This document shows, one piece after another, positions 47,909 through 56,112 of a DNA stretch of 59,843 nucleotides. This DNA comes from Flavobacteriales bacterium (GTDB lineage: Bacteria > Bacteroidota > Bacteroidia > Flavobacteriales_D > Sanyastnellaceae). The notes beneath the pieces are model-generated. The model did no database searches. It saw only the letters and a program-made list of their open reading frames with translations, and was not told the DNA's origin. The position numbers and the translations under genes are program-made. Each line of letters begins with the position of its first letter. Position 1 is the first letter of the stretch. The stretch spans positions 1 to 59,843 of the forward strand of contig CANIBZ010000012.1 in the NCBI GenBank assembly GCA_947466425.1. The letters are read 5' to 3'.

Positions 47909-48545
47909 AGTTGCCATTGTAGACGACCACACTGTTCTTCGCGAAGGATTGCGAAAGCTTTTTGTAGAAGATCAGAAAAAGCGATTCGAGGTGATTGGTG
48001 ACTTCGGAAATGGATCTGATTTTTTAGACTATCTGAAAAAGAAATCGTGCGATGTGGTGGTCATGGATATTCACATGCCCATTCGCGGTGGTGAGTCTAC
48101 GGTGGAATTGATTCATAAAAAAATTCCGGATGTTTCTGTTGTTATTTTAACCATGAATACGCGAAACTACATGATGGAATTTATGGTGAAGCTTGGTGTC
48201 TATGCCTATTTGCCAAAAGAATCGGGATCAGAAGAAATTAAAAATTCAGTCTTGTCTGCGCGAGATAAAAAAATGTTTTTCAATAGGCTACTCACGGCTG
48301 AAAAATATAAACTCATTAAAAACGGAAGAAAAGAACCCTCTGGGCTTACGCTTCGTGAGCAGTTTATTACAAGTCTTGTCGCATCGGGTTTAAATACAGT
48401 TGAAATCGCTGAAAAAATAAACCTTAGTCCATCCACAGTTAGTAAGCACAGAGAGAACATTATGAAGAAAACGCAATGTTCTAACATTGCCGAACTGGTC
48501 ACCTTCGCATATCAGCATCAGATTCTTGAACTCACCCCGCGGTGA
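47892..48545 (+). CDS. LuxR/NarL-type response regulator
   Basis: 217 residues. Receiver domain with VAIVDDHTVLREGLRKLF, phospho-acceptor Asp in VVMDIHMPIRGG, Thr in VVILTMNT, and Lys in YLPKES. The C-terminal HTH (LTLREQFITSLVASGLNTVEIAEKINLSPSTVSKHRENIMKKT) is complete. Last gene of the operon; a hairpin terminator follows at 48594. The cluster of TACG-N8-CGTA sites around this operon makes it the best candidate for the protein that binds them, because NarL-type regulators bind short inverted repeats. Confidence 0.92.
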   Translation: MSKPIEVAIVDDHTVLREGLRKLFVEDQKKRFEVIGDFGNGSDFLDYLKKKSCDVVVMDIHMPIRGGESTVELIHKKIPDVSVVILTMNTRNYMMEFMVKLGVYAYLPKESGSEEIKNSVLSARDKKMFFNRLLTAEKYKLIKNGRKEPSGLTLREQFITSLVASGLNTVEIAEKINLSPSTVSKHRENIMKKTQCSNIAELVTFAYQHQILELTPR

Positions 48546-48593
48546 GTTTCAGTTTTCAAGTTCAGATTTTTCTTTTTACTACACTCGATTTTT

Positions 48594-48616
48594 AAAGTGC
48601 TTCGGCACTTTTTTCT
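48594..48616 (+). terminator. Rho-independent terminator of the two-component operon
   Basis: AAAGTGC-TTCG-GCACTTT followed by a T run, 48 nt after the regulator stop. Confidence 0.85.
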
Positions 48617-48637
48617 TTGAACAGATCATTCGAAAAG

Positions 48638-48653
48638 TACGAGGAAGTGCGTA
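48638..48653 (+). promoter_or_regulatory. TACG-N8-CGTA site 4
   Basis: TACGAGGAAGTGCGTA, followed by TTGTC, 42 bp upstream of the secreted-protein gene at 48696 and just after the terminator. It matches sites 1 and 2 outside the core. Confidence 0.65.
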
Positions 48654-48695
48654 TTGTCCATGAAGTAACAACGGAGTTTCTTTGAAAGAAAAAAA

Positions 48696-50261
48696 ATGAA
48701 AAAAAATTTACTACTTCTACTTTGCATTTTATGCGCACTAATCGAAATAACTGCCCAGGATTATTCGCATGCCATTATTCGCAAGCCTCATAATTCAGAT
48801 GGCTACCTGCTAATGTCAAACGACATTTCATCGAGTAATAATTACATCGTTCGCATTTTCGAACAAGTTACTAGCTCAGCAGGAGAGGATACTCTTATTT
48901 CAAAAGAGAAATTTACGTTAATGGGAAAGAGTTACTTAAAATTTCCGAAAGCATATTTGAATAAATCCGGGATACATGATTATGTTTATCAAATTAGTGG
49001 CTACAGTAAAGCTGGATCACTTATGTATTCCTCAGAATTCATACCCTGCACTGGTGGTGAAACATCTTGGTTGGAAACCGACCGATACACTTGTAACGGC
49101 TCTGATTATGCATATAGCATAGTTCAGAGTTCGCCCAATAACGCACCAAATTATAAATACTCCCTAGAAGAAGCTCATCAATACATTTCCTCGGAAGACA
49201 ACATCTCAGTACCTCTTTATGAGTACATGTACCTTTCTGATCTCAATGATATTGTCTACAACACACCTAATTTAGCAAACTATGCGCAATATCATGGATT
49301 TGGCTATTACCCTGGTGTTACTAATATCATTCCGACAAGTAATGTAATTGGCAACATAAGTTACATACTTGCAGGGGCAAATAACCCTCTCCCATTCCAA
49401 GTTTTTAATAGTCAGAATGTAGAGTTATTTCCGTCTAACGAACCCATCGTAGGAATACAAAAAGGTAAAGGTTACTGGTGCTGTGGACCTTTTTTGTCCA
49501 CTGGCGCAACAACTAATAATTGGTCTAATTTCGCATCCAATTCGATTGTTTCATTGCTTGGATTATTCAATGATGCGTCTAATATAGAAATAGAAATAGA
49601 TGGAGAAAGTGTTTATCCTGATTTAACGTGCGATGGAGATTTATCTTCGGGTAATTTAGTCAGTGGACCAAGTGGTGATCCGAATCATATGGATTGCATG
49701 GATTTTTTGCTAGGTGTACACAACGATGAAGTCAACACTTTCGGTTATCTTGACTGTATCGGTCTTGGTAACTTTAATATGCGTTCTATTTCATTTTCGA
49801 ACTGGTCAGGTGGTCAGGGTGTTCCTGCGGGAGAATTCGATTTTAATCAAATGATTGATTCTCTGGGGGATTATCATCCAACTACAGTTTCATTAAGTAC
49901 AGGGCTCTATATGATCACAATAAAGGATCACGGAAAAATAAAAAACTTGAGATTTACTGAGGTTAATGATAGTCTCGAGTTAACAATTCCTATTTCAGCT
50001 TTAGTCGATATAAATTTATTCGCCAATCCGATTGTCAATGGTGATTATAAAATTTCATTTAATTCTGCTGTAAATACCAAGCTCAAGTATGAAGTTTTTG
50101 ATTTAAACATGAATCGTATTAGTGCTGAGTCGATATATTTAAATTCCCTGTCAGAAGGCATAGTGAAGTTCACGCTGCCCTCAGGACATCAGAATAAAGA
50201 TCTCATACATTCCTTCACATTTAGAGATGGCAGTGCTTATCAAATTCATTCTGGTCATTGA
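48696..50261 (+). CDS. Secreted protein with atypical C-terminal sorting-like domain
   Basis: 521 residues. A signal peptide ends at IEITAQ. Beta-rich N-terminal region (YIVRIFEQVTSSAGEDTLISKEKFTL), a central part with many Cys and Trp (YWCCGPFLSTGATTNNW, DLTCDGDLSSGN, HMDCMDFLLG) and a C-terminal beta-sandwich (INLFANPIVNGDYKISFNSAVNTKLKYEVFDLNMNRI) that resembles a T9SS sorting domain but lacks the usual GxY and final KxxxxE signature. It is preceded by site 4, and 8 nt after its stop begins the next secreted protein, so they form an operon. Confidence 0.75.
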   Translation: MKKNLLLLLCILCALIEITAQDYSHAIIRKPHNSDGYLLMSNDISSSNNYIVRIFEQVTSSAGEDTLISKEKFTLMGKSYLKFPKAYLNKSGIHDYVYQISGYSKAGSLMYSSEFIPCTGGETSWLETDRYTCNGSDYAYSIVQSSPNNAPNYKYSLEEAHQYISSEDNISVPLYEYMYLSDLNDIVYNTPNLANYAQYHGFGYYPGVTNIIPTSNVIGNISYILAGANNPLPFQVFNSQNVELFPSNEPIVGIQKGKGYWCCGPFLSTGATTNNWSNFASNSIVSLLGLFNDASNIEIEIDGESVYPDLTCDGDLSSGNLVSGPSGDPNHMDCMDFLLGVHNDEVNTFGYLDCIGLGNFNMRSISFSNWSGGQGVPAGEFDFNQMIDSLGDYHPTTVSLSTGLYMITIKDHGKIKNLRFTEVNDSLELTIPISALVDINLFANPIVNGDYKISFNSAVNTKLKYEVFDLNMNRISAESIYLNSLSEGIVKFTLPSGHQNKDLIHSFTFRDGSAYQIHSGH

Positions 50262-50269
50262 AAACTAAG

Positions 50270-51979
50270 ATGAAAAAAGTACATTTCATTTCCAGTTTCT
50301 TACTGGTAGTAATTGTAAATACGTTCGCTCAACCGCATCATTTGGCATATTCTTCATTTCTAACCTGCGATTCATCATCGACGTTTATTACTTCAAGTTG
50401 CATGGACAGTCAAGGGAATTTTTATGTAGCAGGTAGAGTTAACACAGCTAATTTGCCTGTGAATGAATTTTCTTTTGATAATACATTAGACGGAGTAAAT
50501 GATGGTTTTATAATGCAAATAAAATCTGATAATCAAATAGGTTGGTGCACTTATTTTGGAGGCGAGGCTTTCGATAGAGTAGATAGGATTTCATGTGAGA
50601 ATGATACACTCTATGTCTCGTTAGCAACTGCTTCAGGAAACGATTTGTCTTCACCTTCGGCTCTTTATAGTGCTCCTCCGCAAGCCAACAATAATCCATA
50701 TATTCCAACGATGCTTCCATTTGTTTCAACATGGGATCTCAACGGTCAAATGCTCTACGGTAGTTTTCTTAGTAATTACTTCAACTGGCAAAATTATGTG
50801 CTCTATGACGGAGATCATTTAATTTTCAAAAACGGATTTTACATTCTTTCATCTCAATCACAATTGGAAACAACTTACATAAACGGAACGTCAACAGAGG
50901 GTCAGAATGATGGGTATTATGCGGTAATTGATAAAACAGGAACTTTGGTTTACGATTCTTTTGTTGGAGGGAATAAAAATGATATGATTCTCAATATGAC
51001 TGCAGACGATGAATTTATCTATTGCACTTTGTCCTCCAATAGTGATGTCGCGAGCTATCTTCCCACCAATTTCGCACCTTTGGGCAGTACTTATTTAGTT
51101 GCTCTAAAGATCAAACGGAGTAACAGCAATATCGAGTGGTCATATGTCCTAGAGGATCCAAGTTCTAGTTTTCTTTATCCTCATCAAATAACTAGAATGA
51201 ACAACGGGCATGTTTATTTGCACCTTCACCTAACTGGAACTTCAAGCTATCCAATTTATGGCTCGGGTGGAATTCAAAGTGCAACGTCAACAGAAAATTA
51301 TTTGGTTGAACTTGATTCGAACGGTCTTCCAATTTGGTCGAGCTATTTACCTACCAATATTGGGGAAGCAAATATGGTCGAATATCAAGGGAATTTACTC
51401 ATGTGTTCGTTTAGGAACGATGTAACCAACTCTCCTCAAACAACAGACAATTGGGGATGTTCCTCAGACTCTTATCAAGGTTATGTAATGGAATTATCTG
51501 CAAATCACGATTTGCTTTTCGCAAGTTATTTTGGAGGAAATGACGCAGGCGAGTATTACATACCACTTGTTAATGGAAACAAACTATACGCGTTCGTGTC
51601 TACAGCATCTGACGACCTGCCTGTTCTGAATGAATTCTCTTGTGGGCCGGCAATTCAAAGTGAAAATGGTAATTATAATCAGTCCCTGTTCATGTACATC
51701 TTCGACGACGCGGTTAACATTAAAGAAACAGCGGGACGTGAAAACGCCGTGACTGTTTTCCCTAGCCCTACAAACGGAAGCTTGAACATTCAACTTCCAA
51801 AAAACGACAACTGGACCGTTCGTCTTAACAACATGAACGGACAGGTGGTTTCAACAGAAAAAATAAATAGTAGCAATCGCCTTGTTTTGAACCTTCAAAA
51901 TTTCAACTCTGGTTTGTACATCGTTCAGGCTATGAATGATAATGGGAAGGTTTATACGGAGGTTGTGGTGAAGGAGTAA
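50270..51979 (+). CDS. T9SS-secreted SBBP-like beta-propeller protein
   Basis: 569 residues from ATG 50270 (MKKVHFISSFLLVVIVNTFAQ, signal peptide); the in-frame TTG at 50258 would overlap the upstream stop. Repeats of the type GFIMQIKSDNQIGWCTYFGGEAFDRV, YYAVIDKTGTLVYDSFVGGNKNDMI and GYVMELSANHDLLFASYFGGNDAGEY are SBBP-like blades. The C-terminal T9SS sorting domain is canonical (VTVFPSPTNGSLNIQLP...FNSGLYIVQAMNDNGKVYTEVVVKE). Probably co-regulated with the preceding gene through site 4. Confidence 0.85.
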   Translation: MKKVHFISSFLLVVIVNTFAQPHHLAYSSFLTCDSSSTFITSSCMDSQGNFYVAGRVNTANLPVNEFSFDNTLDGVNDGFIMQIKSDNQIGWCTYFGGEAFDRVDRISCENDTLYVSLATASGNDLSSPSALYSAPPQANNNPYIPTMLPFVSTWDLNGQMLYGSFLSNYFNWQNYVLYDGDHLIFKNGFYILSSQSQLETTYINGTSTEGQNDGYYAVIDKTGTLVYDSFVGGNKNDMILNMTADDEFIYCTLSSNSDVASYLPTNFAPLGSTYLVALKIKRSNSNIEWSYVLEDPSSSFLYPHQITRMNNGHVYLHLHLTGTSSYPIYGSGGIQSATSTENYLVELDSNGLPIWSSYLPTNIGEANMVEYQGNLLMCSFRNDVTNSPQTTDNWGCSSDSYQGYVMELSANHDLLFASYFGGNDAGEYYIPLVNGNKLYAFVSTASDDLPVLNEFSCGPAIQSENGNYNQSLFMYIFDDAVNIKETAGRENAVTVFPSPTNGSLNIQLPKNDNWTVRLNNMNGQVVSTEKINSSNRLVLNLQNFNSGLYIVQAMNDNGKVYTEVVVKE

Positions 51980-52086
51980 CACAGAACACTTCGATTAAAG
52001 ATTAATGATGACAACTGCCCTAAAATGAAACTGGAAATATTACTGAGTATTAATTCATGGACGTTTGAGATTGTTTATCTCATGCT

Positions 52087-52341
52087 TCATGTCTTTTGAC
52101 GAGAAAAGATAATGGAGATGTGTTGAGGGACAGTTGGCAGTTGTTTCTTTTTTTGTTTAGGAGTTTTGGTTTGTATGTTAAAATTTATTTCTTTGCGAAA
52201 CGCACCATAACTTATCCAATCAAACCGGCTGTATTCGCTAAAGTTTTTACGCTTAATTAATTCATCATAAATCCAATTCCCAAGATAATCCTCTTTCAGA
52301 ATTTTATGAAACCCTACACAAGCACCGGTAAGTGGTGAAAT
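52087..52341 (-). pseudogene. Possible gene remnant (85-codon open frame without start)
   Basis: The minus strand is open between two stops and encodes a protein-like stretch: GACVGFHKILKEDYLGNWIYDELIKRKNFSEYSRFDWISYGAFRKEINFN. It has no ATG, and the frame is closed upstream by TGA. Composition looks coding, but I recognise no family. The surrounding 51980-52644 gap (665 bp) otherwise holds only site 5 and a fic 3' remnant. Confidence 0.35.
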
Positions 52342-52440
52342 GCTTCAATTGAATTGTTCAAACCGACTTGCAATTCAAGCGCAACAAAGGTTGTAGGTAT
52401 GGAGATTAGAAATTCATTCAATTGATTTTCCAACTGTAAA

Positions 52441-52456
52441 TACGTATTTATACGTA
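52441..52456. promoter_or_regulatory. TACG-N8-CGTA site 5
   Basis: TACGTATTTATACGTA, identical to site 3. It is not upstream of an intact gene; it lies about 100 bp from the remnant frame at 52087-52341 and may be a leftover operator. Confidence 0.5.
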
Positions 52457-52553
52457 GTGGATTATTGCGCGTTGCAATGAGTGTGGCTGAGCGAGTTGGC
52501 GGAAAGATTGCATGTGTAAATCACAATGCACCTTTTACAAGCCGTTAATTAAA

Positions 52554-52627
52554 GCGCTGTACAATTTTCAAAACGCCATCTGAATCTTCCACAAAGGCCT
52601 TTCAATAGGTTAAGTATTCTTAACTTG
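52554..52627 (-). pseudogene. 3'-end remnant of an AbiEi-Fic type gene
   Basis: Bases 52554-52584 match 56099-56129 at 30 of 31 positions, and similarity fades out over the next 45 bp. The matching region is the last codons and stop (DDFQMAF) of the Fic gene at 56113 plus its 3' flank. It lies just downstream of the abiEii gene, so it is a relic of a second Fic copy or of a rearrangement. Confidence 0.8.
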
Positions 52628-52644
52628 TAATTAAGCTTAAATAA

Positions 52645-53661
52645 TCACATTCCATTGAACTGTAACTCTAAGTTTTTCATAGCTTGAATAATCTCCTCGA
52701 ATGCTGGTGGATTACCATAGATCATTTCTGATCGCATAACTTCATAATCGTTCTTCAACGCTATGAGTATTTCATTGTCAGGGACAATTGAAATACTTCC
52801 TCGTTTCAATGTGGTGTAATCGAATCGTTTCAAGCGCGAATAAAACTTTCGATGCTCAATTATTTCATTAATAAAATTTTCGTCTTGGACCGTCACTGAA
52901 GAAAATTCTTGTTTACTCAAATGAAACAAATCGTAGTAATGACGAGACATACGCTCCGTTCGCATCTTTGAGCGCTCATCACGGTTGTATTCTTCATGCA
53001 ATAACAAGATCTTTTCTATCAAAGTTCTCTGCGGTTGAATGGTAAGTACCTCACAAATCTCTTCGGTATAGTTCTCATTTGGAAAATGAGTATACAACAG
53101 CGAGTTCATGCCTCGCAAGACATTGGGCTCACGCATAGACCGAACACTGAATTCTATTTTAACTCTGTCAGGTAAATACGGATTCGGATCATACAACGAA
53201 ATAAAATTCACATATATACTCTGAGGATCAGTATCAGGCATATCCGCTCGCACCGGCTCGGCCTCTATCGAATACAAATTTTCGGGAACTTGCGATTCAA
53301 TAAATTTAGATTTCAATGCCTCCTGAAGCTCATTTGAAGTAAACGCGCATCCTGCTCTTCGCAATTGCTCAACATAGGTTTTGGTAGGCGTTTGCTGATA
53401 CTTCATTCCAACCGCTGCCGAGCTTAACGATATATCAATATCTTCAGAAAAGCGATCAATCAAATGCCAGCCCTTACTTAATGAAGTCCCACCCTTAAAA
53501 GCAAAATAGTTGGCATACTTCGTTTCGAACAATAGCTTTAATGAAAGGGTGACCCACCAATCCTTTTCAATAGCCTTTGCCGGTATTCCTGAAATTCGAG
53601 ACGCTTCGTTTACAGACGCCAAACGCGAAGCATCGCTTAAGTTCTTTACCCAACCAATCAT
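52645..53661 (-). CDS. abiEii: AbiEii-type nucleotidyltransferase toxin
   Basis: 338 residues. The nucleotidyltransferase fold of the AbiEii/AbiGii toxin family is clear: FKGGTSLSKGWHLIDRFSEDIDISL contains the GG-S motif, the conserved K and the catalytic DxD-like SEDIDI. Downstream are QPQRTLIEKILLLHEEYNRDERSKMRTERMSRHYYDLFHL, the second conserved block. It is a type IV toxin that acts with the AbiEi-like antitoxin in phage defence or plasmid-type stabilisation. The antitoxin gene ends 1 nt upstream, so they are one operon. Confidence 0.9.
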   Translation of the reverse strand: MIGWVKNLSDASRLASVNEASRISGIPAKAIEKDWWVTLSLKLLFETKYANYFAFKGGTSLSKGWHLIDRFSEDIDISLSSAAVGMKYQQTPTKTYVEQLRRAGCAFTSNELQEALKSKFIESQVPENLYSIEAEPVRADMPDTDPQSIYVNFISLYDPNPYLPDRVKIEFSVRSMREPNVLRGMNSLLYTHFPNENYTEEICEVLTIQPQRTLIEKILLLHEEYNRDERSKMRTERMSRHYYDLFHLSKQEFSSVTVQDENFINEIIEHRKFYSRLKRFDYTTLKRGSISIVPDNEILIALKNDYEVMRSEMIYGNPPAFEEIIQAMKNLELQFNGM

Positions 53662-53662
53662 T

Positions 53663-54268
53663 CTAAATTCTATTTATGATTTTCACAATGAAGTCGCTCA
53701 CCTTAGTTTGAGTAAGTCGTAAATCATGCTTCACATTTTCAGGACTCTCTTTATTCAATAACTGAATTATTCTATCTCGCTGCGCAGCCGACAACTGCTG
53801 TAAATCTAATTCCTCCAAAGCCAAAAACAACAAACTTGTTATGTCACCTTTCATGGAAAGCTTTTTGGCAGTTGTTGACTTAAAAACTATCGCGCTCTTT
53901 CCTATCTGAATTCTCTTTGAATGTCCGCTTGTTAGAAATACCAAGCGCATGGGAACCTGTGTAGATAGGCCAACTTTGTTCAATGCATATTGCCCAGAAG
54001 GTTTTATTTTAACGTGCTCCTTCCGCGATAACACTTCTGCCAATTCTTCTATCGATGGCAACACTTTTCCAAATACTTTATCCACTTTCGGCACAACATA
54101 GATTCCTTGACCCATTCTTTCTATTTGCCCTGAATCAACAAGCCTCGATAGCGCTTTTCGAATTGCGGTAGAAGTACCCAACGCCTTAAAATCAGAAGGA
54201 AGAAAGACACTGCCTGGCTTTGCTCTTCTGATTTTCAATTCAATAGTATGATTTACCGACTCATTCAT
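53663..54268 (-). CDS. abiEi: AbiEi-type antitoxin (DUF6088-like)
   Basis: 201 residues. N-terminal winged helix (GSVFLPSDFKALGTSTAIRKALSRLVDSGQIERMGQGIYVVP) and C-terminal antitoxin domain (ALNKVGLSTQVPMRLVFLTSGHSKRIQIGKSAIVFKSTTAKKLSMKGDITSLLFLALEEL). It neutralises AbiEii and represses its own promoter. The start codon is 6 nt after a TATATTTG box that lies within an inverted repeat (54270-54297), consistent with autoregulation. A 55-bp piece of this gene is duplicated downstream of the Fic gene at 56050. Confidence 0.9.
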   Translation of the reverse strand: MNESVNHTIELKIRRAKPGSVFLPSDFKALGTSTAIRKALSRLVDSGQIERMGQGIYVVPKVDKVFGKVLPSIEELAEVLSRKEHVKIKPSGQYALNKVGLSTQVPMRLVFLTSGHSKRIQIGKSAIVFKSTTAKKLSMKGDITSLLFLALEELDLQQLSAAQRDRIIQLLNKESPENVKHDLRLTQTKVSDFIVKIINRI

Positions 54269-54269
54269 A

Positions 54270-54297
54270 TGTCACAAATATATGAAAAATTGTGACA
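54270..54297 (-). promoter_or_regulatory. Inverted-repeat operator overlapping the abiE promoter
   Basis: TGTCACAA (54270-54277) and TTGTGACA (54290-54297) with a 12-bp spacer. The minus-strand -7 box TATATTTG (54282-54275) overlaps the proximal half-site. Placement directly before the antitoxin start fits autorepression by AbiEi. Confidence 0.75.
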
Positions 54298-54450
54298 TTG
54301 TTCGTGCTGAAATATTCCAAGTAAAATCTCAATTCGTATTGTACAAGCCTTTACTATCGTTTCTGTGCTTATGCCACAAATAATTCTAAAGTTAACTTGA
54401 CTAGGCGGAGGTGTCTATAAAGCCTTATAAGGTTCTTGCCTACTGAGACT

Positions 54451-54891
54451 TCATTCCTCCACAAGAACAAACGAAGCATCTTCTTTTATCATTTCAGTCA
54501 CATTCAAAGTAGGAACGATAAATTTTGAAAATTGCGTTGCTTCGGTTTTTGCAAACAATACTCCTCTCGATGTGCCAGTCGTTAGCATTGCCAAGTGAGC
54601 CAAAAACGCTTTGGGTATTGTTACATTCTTCTTTTTAATAAATGCATTCCAAGAAGCTTCGTCTATCTTGAAATGACAACTGACTTGAATTTTGAGAAAC
54701 ACTTTCTTCCCTTGCATAAATTCAAAGCCAAGAAAAACAGCAATGAGTTTGTTCGTTTGATCTAGTTTGAATTGCAATTCAGAACCTAAACCAGTTTCCT
54801 TTTTTGAAACATAATTCTCCTCAAAAATGGCAAACTGCTCGGTTTTAATTCCTTTAAGTGTAAAACCAACTTTTGTGTTTTCTTTTTTCAT
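54451..54891 (-). CDS. SecB-like chaperone of a toxin-antitoxin-chaperone operon
   Basis: 146 residues, no signal peptide. The pattern resembles SecB: paired beta-strands (FTLKGIKTEQFAIFEENY, ELQFKLDQTNKLIAVFLGFEFMQGKKVFLKIQVSCHFKI) then two helices with FLAHLAMLTTGTSRGVLFAKTEATQFSKFIVPTLNVTEMI, the place where SecB ends in a P-(I/L)N segment. It is the third gene after a toxin-like gene and an XRE antitoxin with a C-terminal extension. In such TAC systems a SecB-like chaperone protects the antitoxin. The family call is by eye. Confidence 0.6.
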   Translation of the reverse strand: MKKENTKVGFTLKGIKTEQFAIFEENYVSKKETGLGSELQFKLDQTNKLIAVFLGFEFMQGKKVFLKIQVSCHFKIDEASWNAFIKKKNVTIPKAFLAHLAMLTTGTSRGVLFAKTEATQFSKFIVPTLNVTEMIKEDASFVLVEE

Positions 54892-54899
54892 TGTATTGC

Positions 54900-55352
54900 T
54901 TATGCTTGATAATTTTCAAGTGAATAATCAGCTCTTACAAGTTTCAAGACTTTTGTTGCTTGGAAATTGTTGCTGTTCTCGAGTACTTGAGGCTCTACTC
55001 TCACAACATTTTTTTCAATGGTAACAACCCATTGATCCTTTTCAGTCATTTTGTTTTCGTAATAACTTGCCAACACTGGAATATCCAAGATGTTCTGTAA
55101 TTTAATCTGGGTTTCAATTGTTAAGTTCTCCTTCCCACTTACAATTTTGGTAATTTGTTGCGGCGTAACTGCCATTGATTTAGCAAGGTCCTTTTGCGAC
55201 CAGCCCAATTCGTCCAATTTCATTAACACTTTCAGTGCAATTTGCTGCGACTCGCGCAACATTGAACGGTTTCGAATTCGATCTCTATTGCGCTCCAAAG
55301 TCCCTGAATCTTGCTCAGAAACGAGTGCTAAGAATTTTTCTTTGTTCGTCAT
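54900..55352 (-). CDS. XRE-family antitoxin with C-terminal extension
   Basis: 150 residues. HTH domain at about residues 38-95 (ALKVLMKLDELGWSQKDLAKSMAVTPQQITKIVSGKENLTIETQIKLQNIL). After it come about 55 residues (WVVTIEKNVVRVEPQVLENSNNFQATKVLKLVRADYSL) that do not belong to the HTH. In TAC antitoxins such a tail is the chaperone-addiction segment that binds the SecB-like partner. It overlaps the upstream gene by 4 nt and is followed by the SecB-like gene after 8 nt. Confidence 0.8.
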   Translation of the reverse strand: MTNKEKFLALVSEQDSGTLERNRDRIRNRSMLRESQQIALKVLMKLDELGWSQKDLAKSMAVTPQQITKIVSGKENLTIETQIKLQNILDIPVLASYYENKMTEKDQWVVTIEKNVVRVEPQVLENSNNFQATKVLKLVRADYSLENYQA

Positions 55353-55858
55353 TGTAGTTCAATTAATAGTTCAAAAAAAGAATCTTCATTTAATACTCCG
55401 TTTGCATTTAAATAAGCTCTTGCATTCACCAATTTCGTTAACTCGTTAGCTGTGTCGGGATGTTCTTGCATCGTTTGACTCATCTTTATAGCACCTCCTG
55501 TTATTGCAAAACAATTGTCACCTATCTTAATTGCATAGTAGCGCAATCTGTTTCTCTTAATTTTCCCCTTTTGAAAAGCCAGTATTTTCGTTCTCTCCGA
55601 GTTTTGTAAAGGCTCAAAATAAATTCCAAACGGTTCTTTACTTTGATTGATATCCTCCAAAAAGTCTTGAATTTGTTCTGCATTCTCCAATATCTCGTCG
55701 ACAAATTTTATGACATCGGAAATTTTATTTTCTTCAGCATAAGCTTTTAAAGCGGCAACGTCTGTCCATAATTCCATTAATCTGTCATACTCATGATCCA
55801 CTTCTCCATCGTAATGAAAAGCGAATAATTGGTCTGCAAAGATAGGGATTATATTCAT
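55349..55858 (-). CDS. Putative toxin of the TAC operon (HigB/RelE-like)
   Basis: 169 residues. The C-terminal half (ERTKILAFQKGKIKRNRLRYYAIKIGDNCFAITGGAIKMSQTMQEHPDTANELTKLVNARAYL) has the basic strand, Gly turn and final helix order of RelE/HigB-like toxins. The N-terminal 70 residues are acidic and helical (DVAALKAYAEENKISDVIKFVDEILENAEQIQDFL). First gene of the three-gene operon and coupled to the XRE antitoxin by a 4-nt overlap. The toxin call rests largely on this context. Confidence 0.55.
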   Translation of the reverse strand: MNIIPIFADQLFAFHYDGEVDHEYDRLMELWTDVAALKAYAEENKISDVIKFVDEILENAEQIQDFLEDINQSKEPFGIYFEPLQNSERTKILAFQKGKIKRNRLRYYAIKIGDNCFAITGGAIKMSQTMQEHPDTANELTKLVNARAYLNANGVLNEDSFFELLIELQ

Positions 55859-56049
55859 AAAATCAACTTATAGGTTTATTTTCACCTCTTTCCTTTGTAT
55901 TTTTCTTTTATTAAGCAGTGGTCTTTTAAGTTTGCATCTCCACGTGAAGCTTACTTCAAGTAGTCAAAGTTAGAAACGATAGAAAATAATTTCTGTTTTT
56001 GTTATGCGCCTTTATGCCATCTGGAAGAGGGGGCTTTTAATGCCGATTG

Positions 56050-56104
56050 ACATTTTCTGGACTCTCTTTCTTCAATATCTAAATTATTCTATCTCTTTGC
56101 GCAG
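56050..56104 (-). pseudogene. abiEi internal fragment fused downstream of the Fic gene
   Basis: Matches abiEi bases 53733-53787 at 49 of 55 positions (codons for the region DRIIQLLNKESPENV). It directly follows the shared Fic 3' tail at a GCGC microhomology. It is a scar of a second abiE copy. Confidence 0.8.
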
Positions 56105-56112
56105 TACAATTT

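Noticed and set aside
52010..52142. Small transposable element bounded by ACAACTGCC / GGCAGTTGT
   Set aside because: The inverted match is only 9 bp with no flanking duplication; chance is likely.
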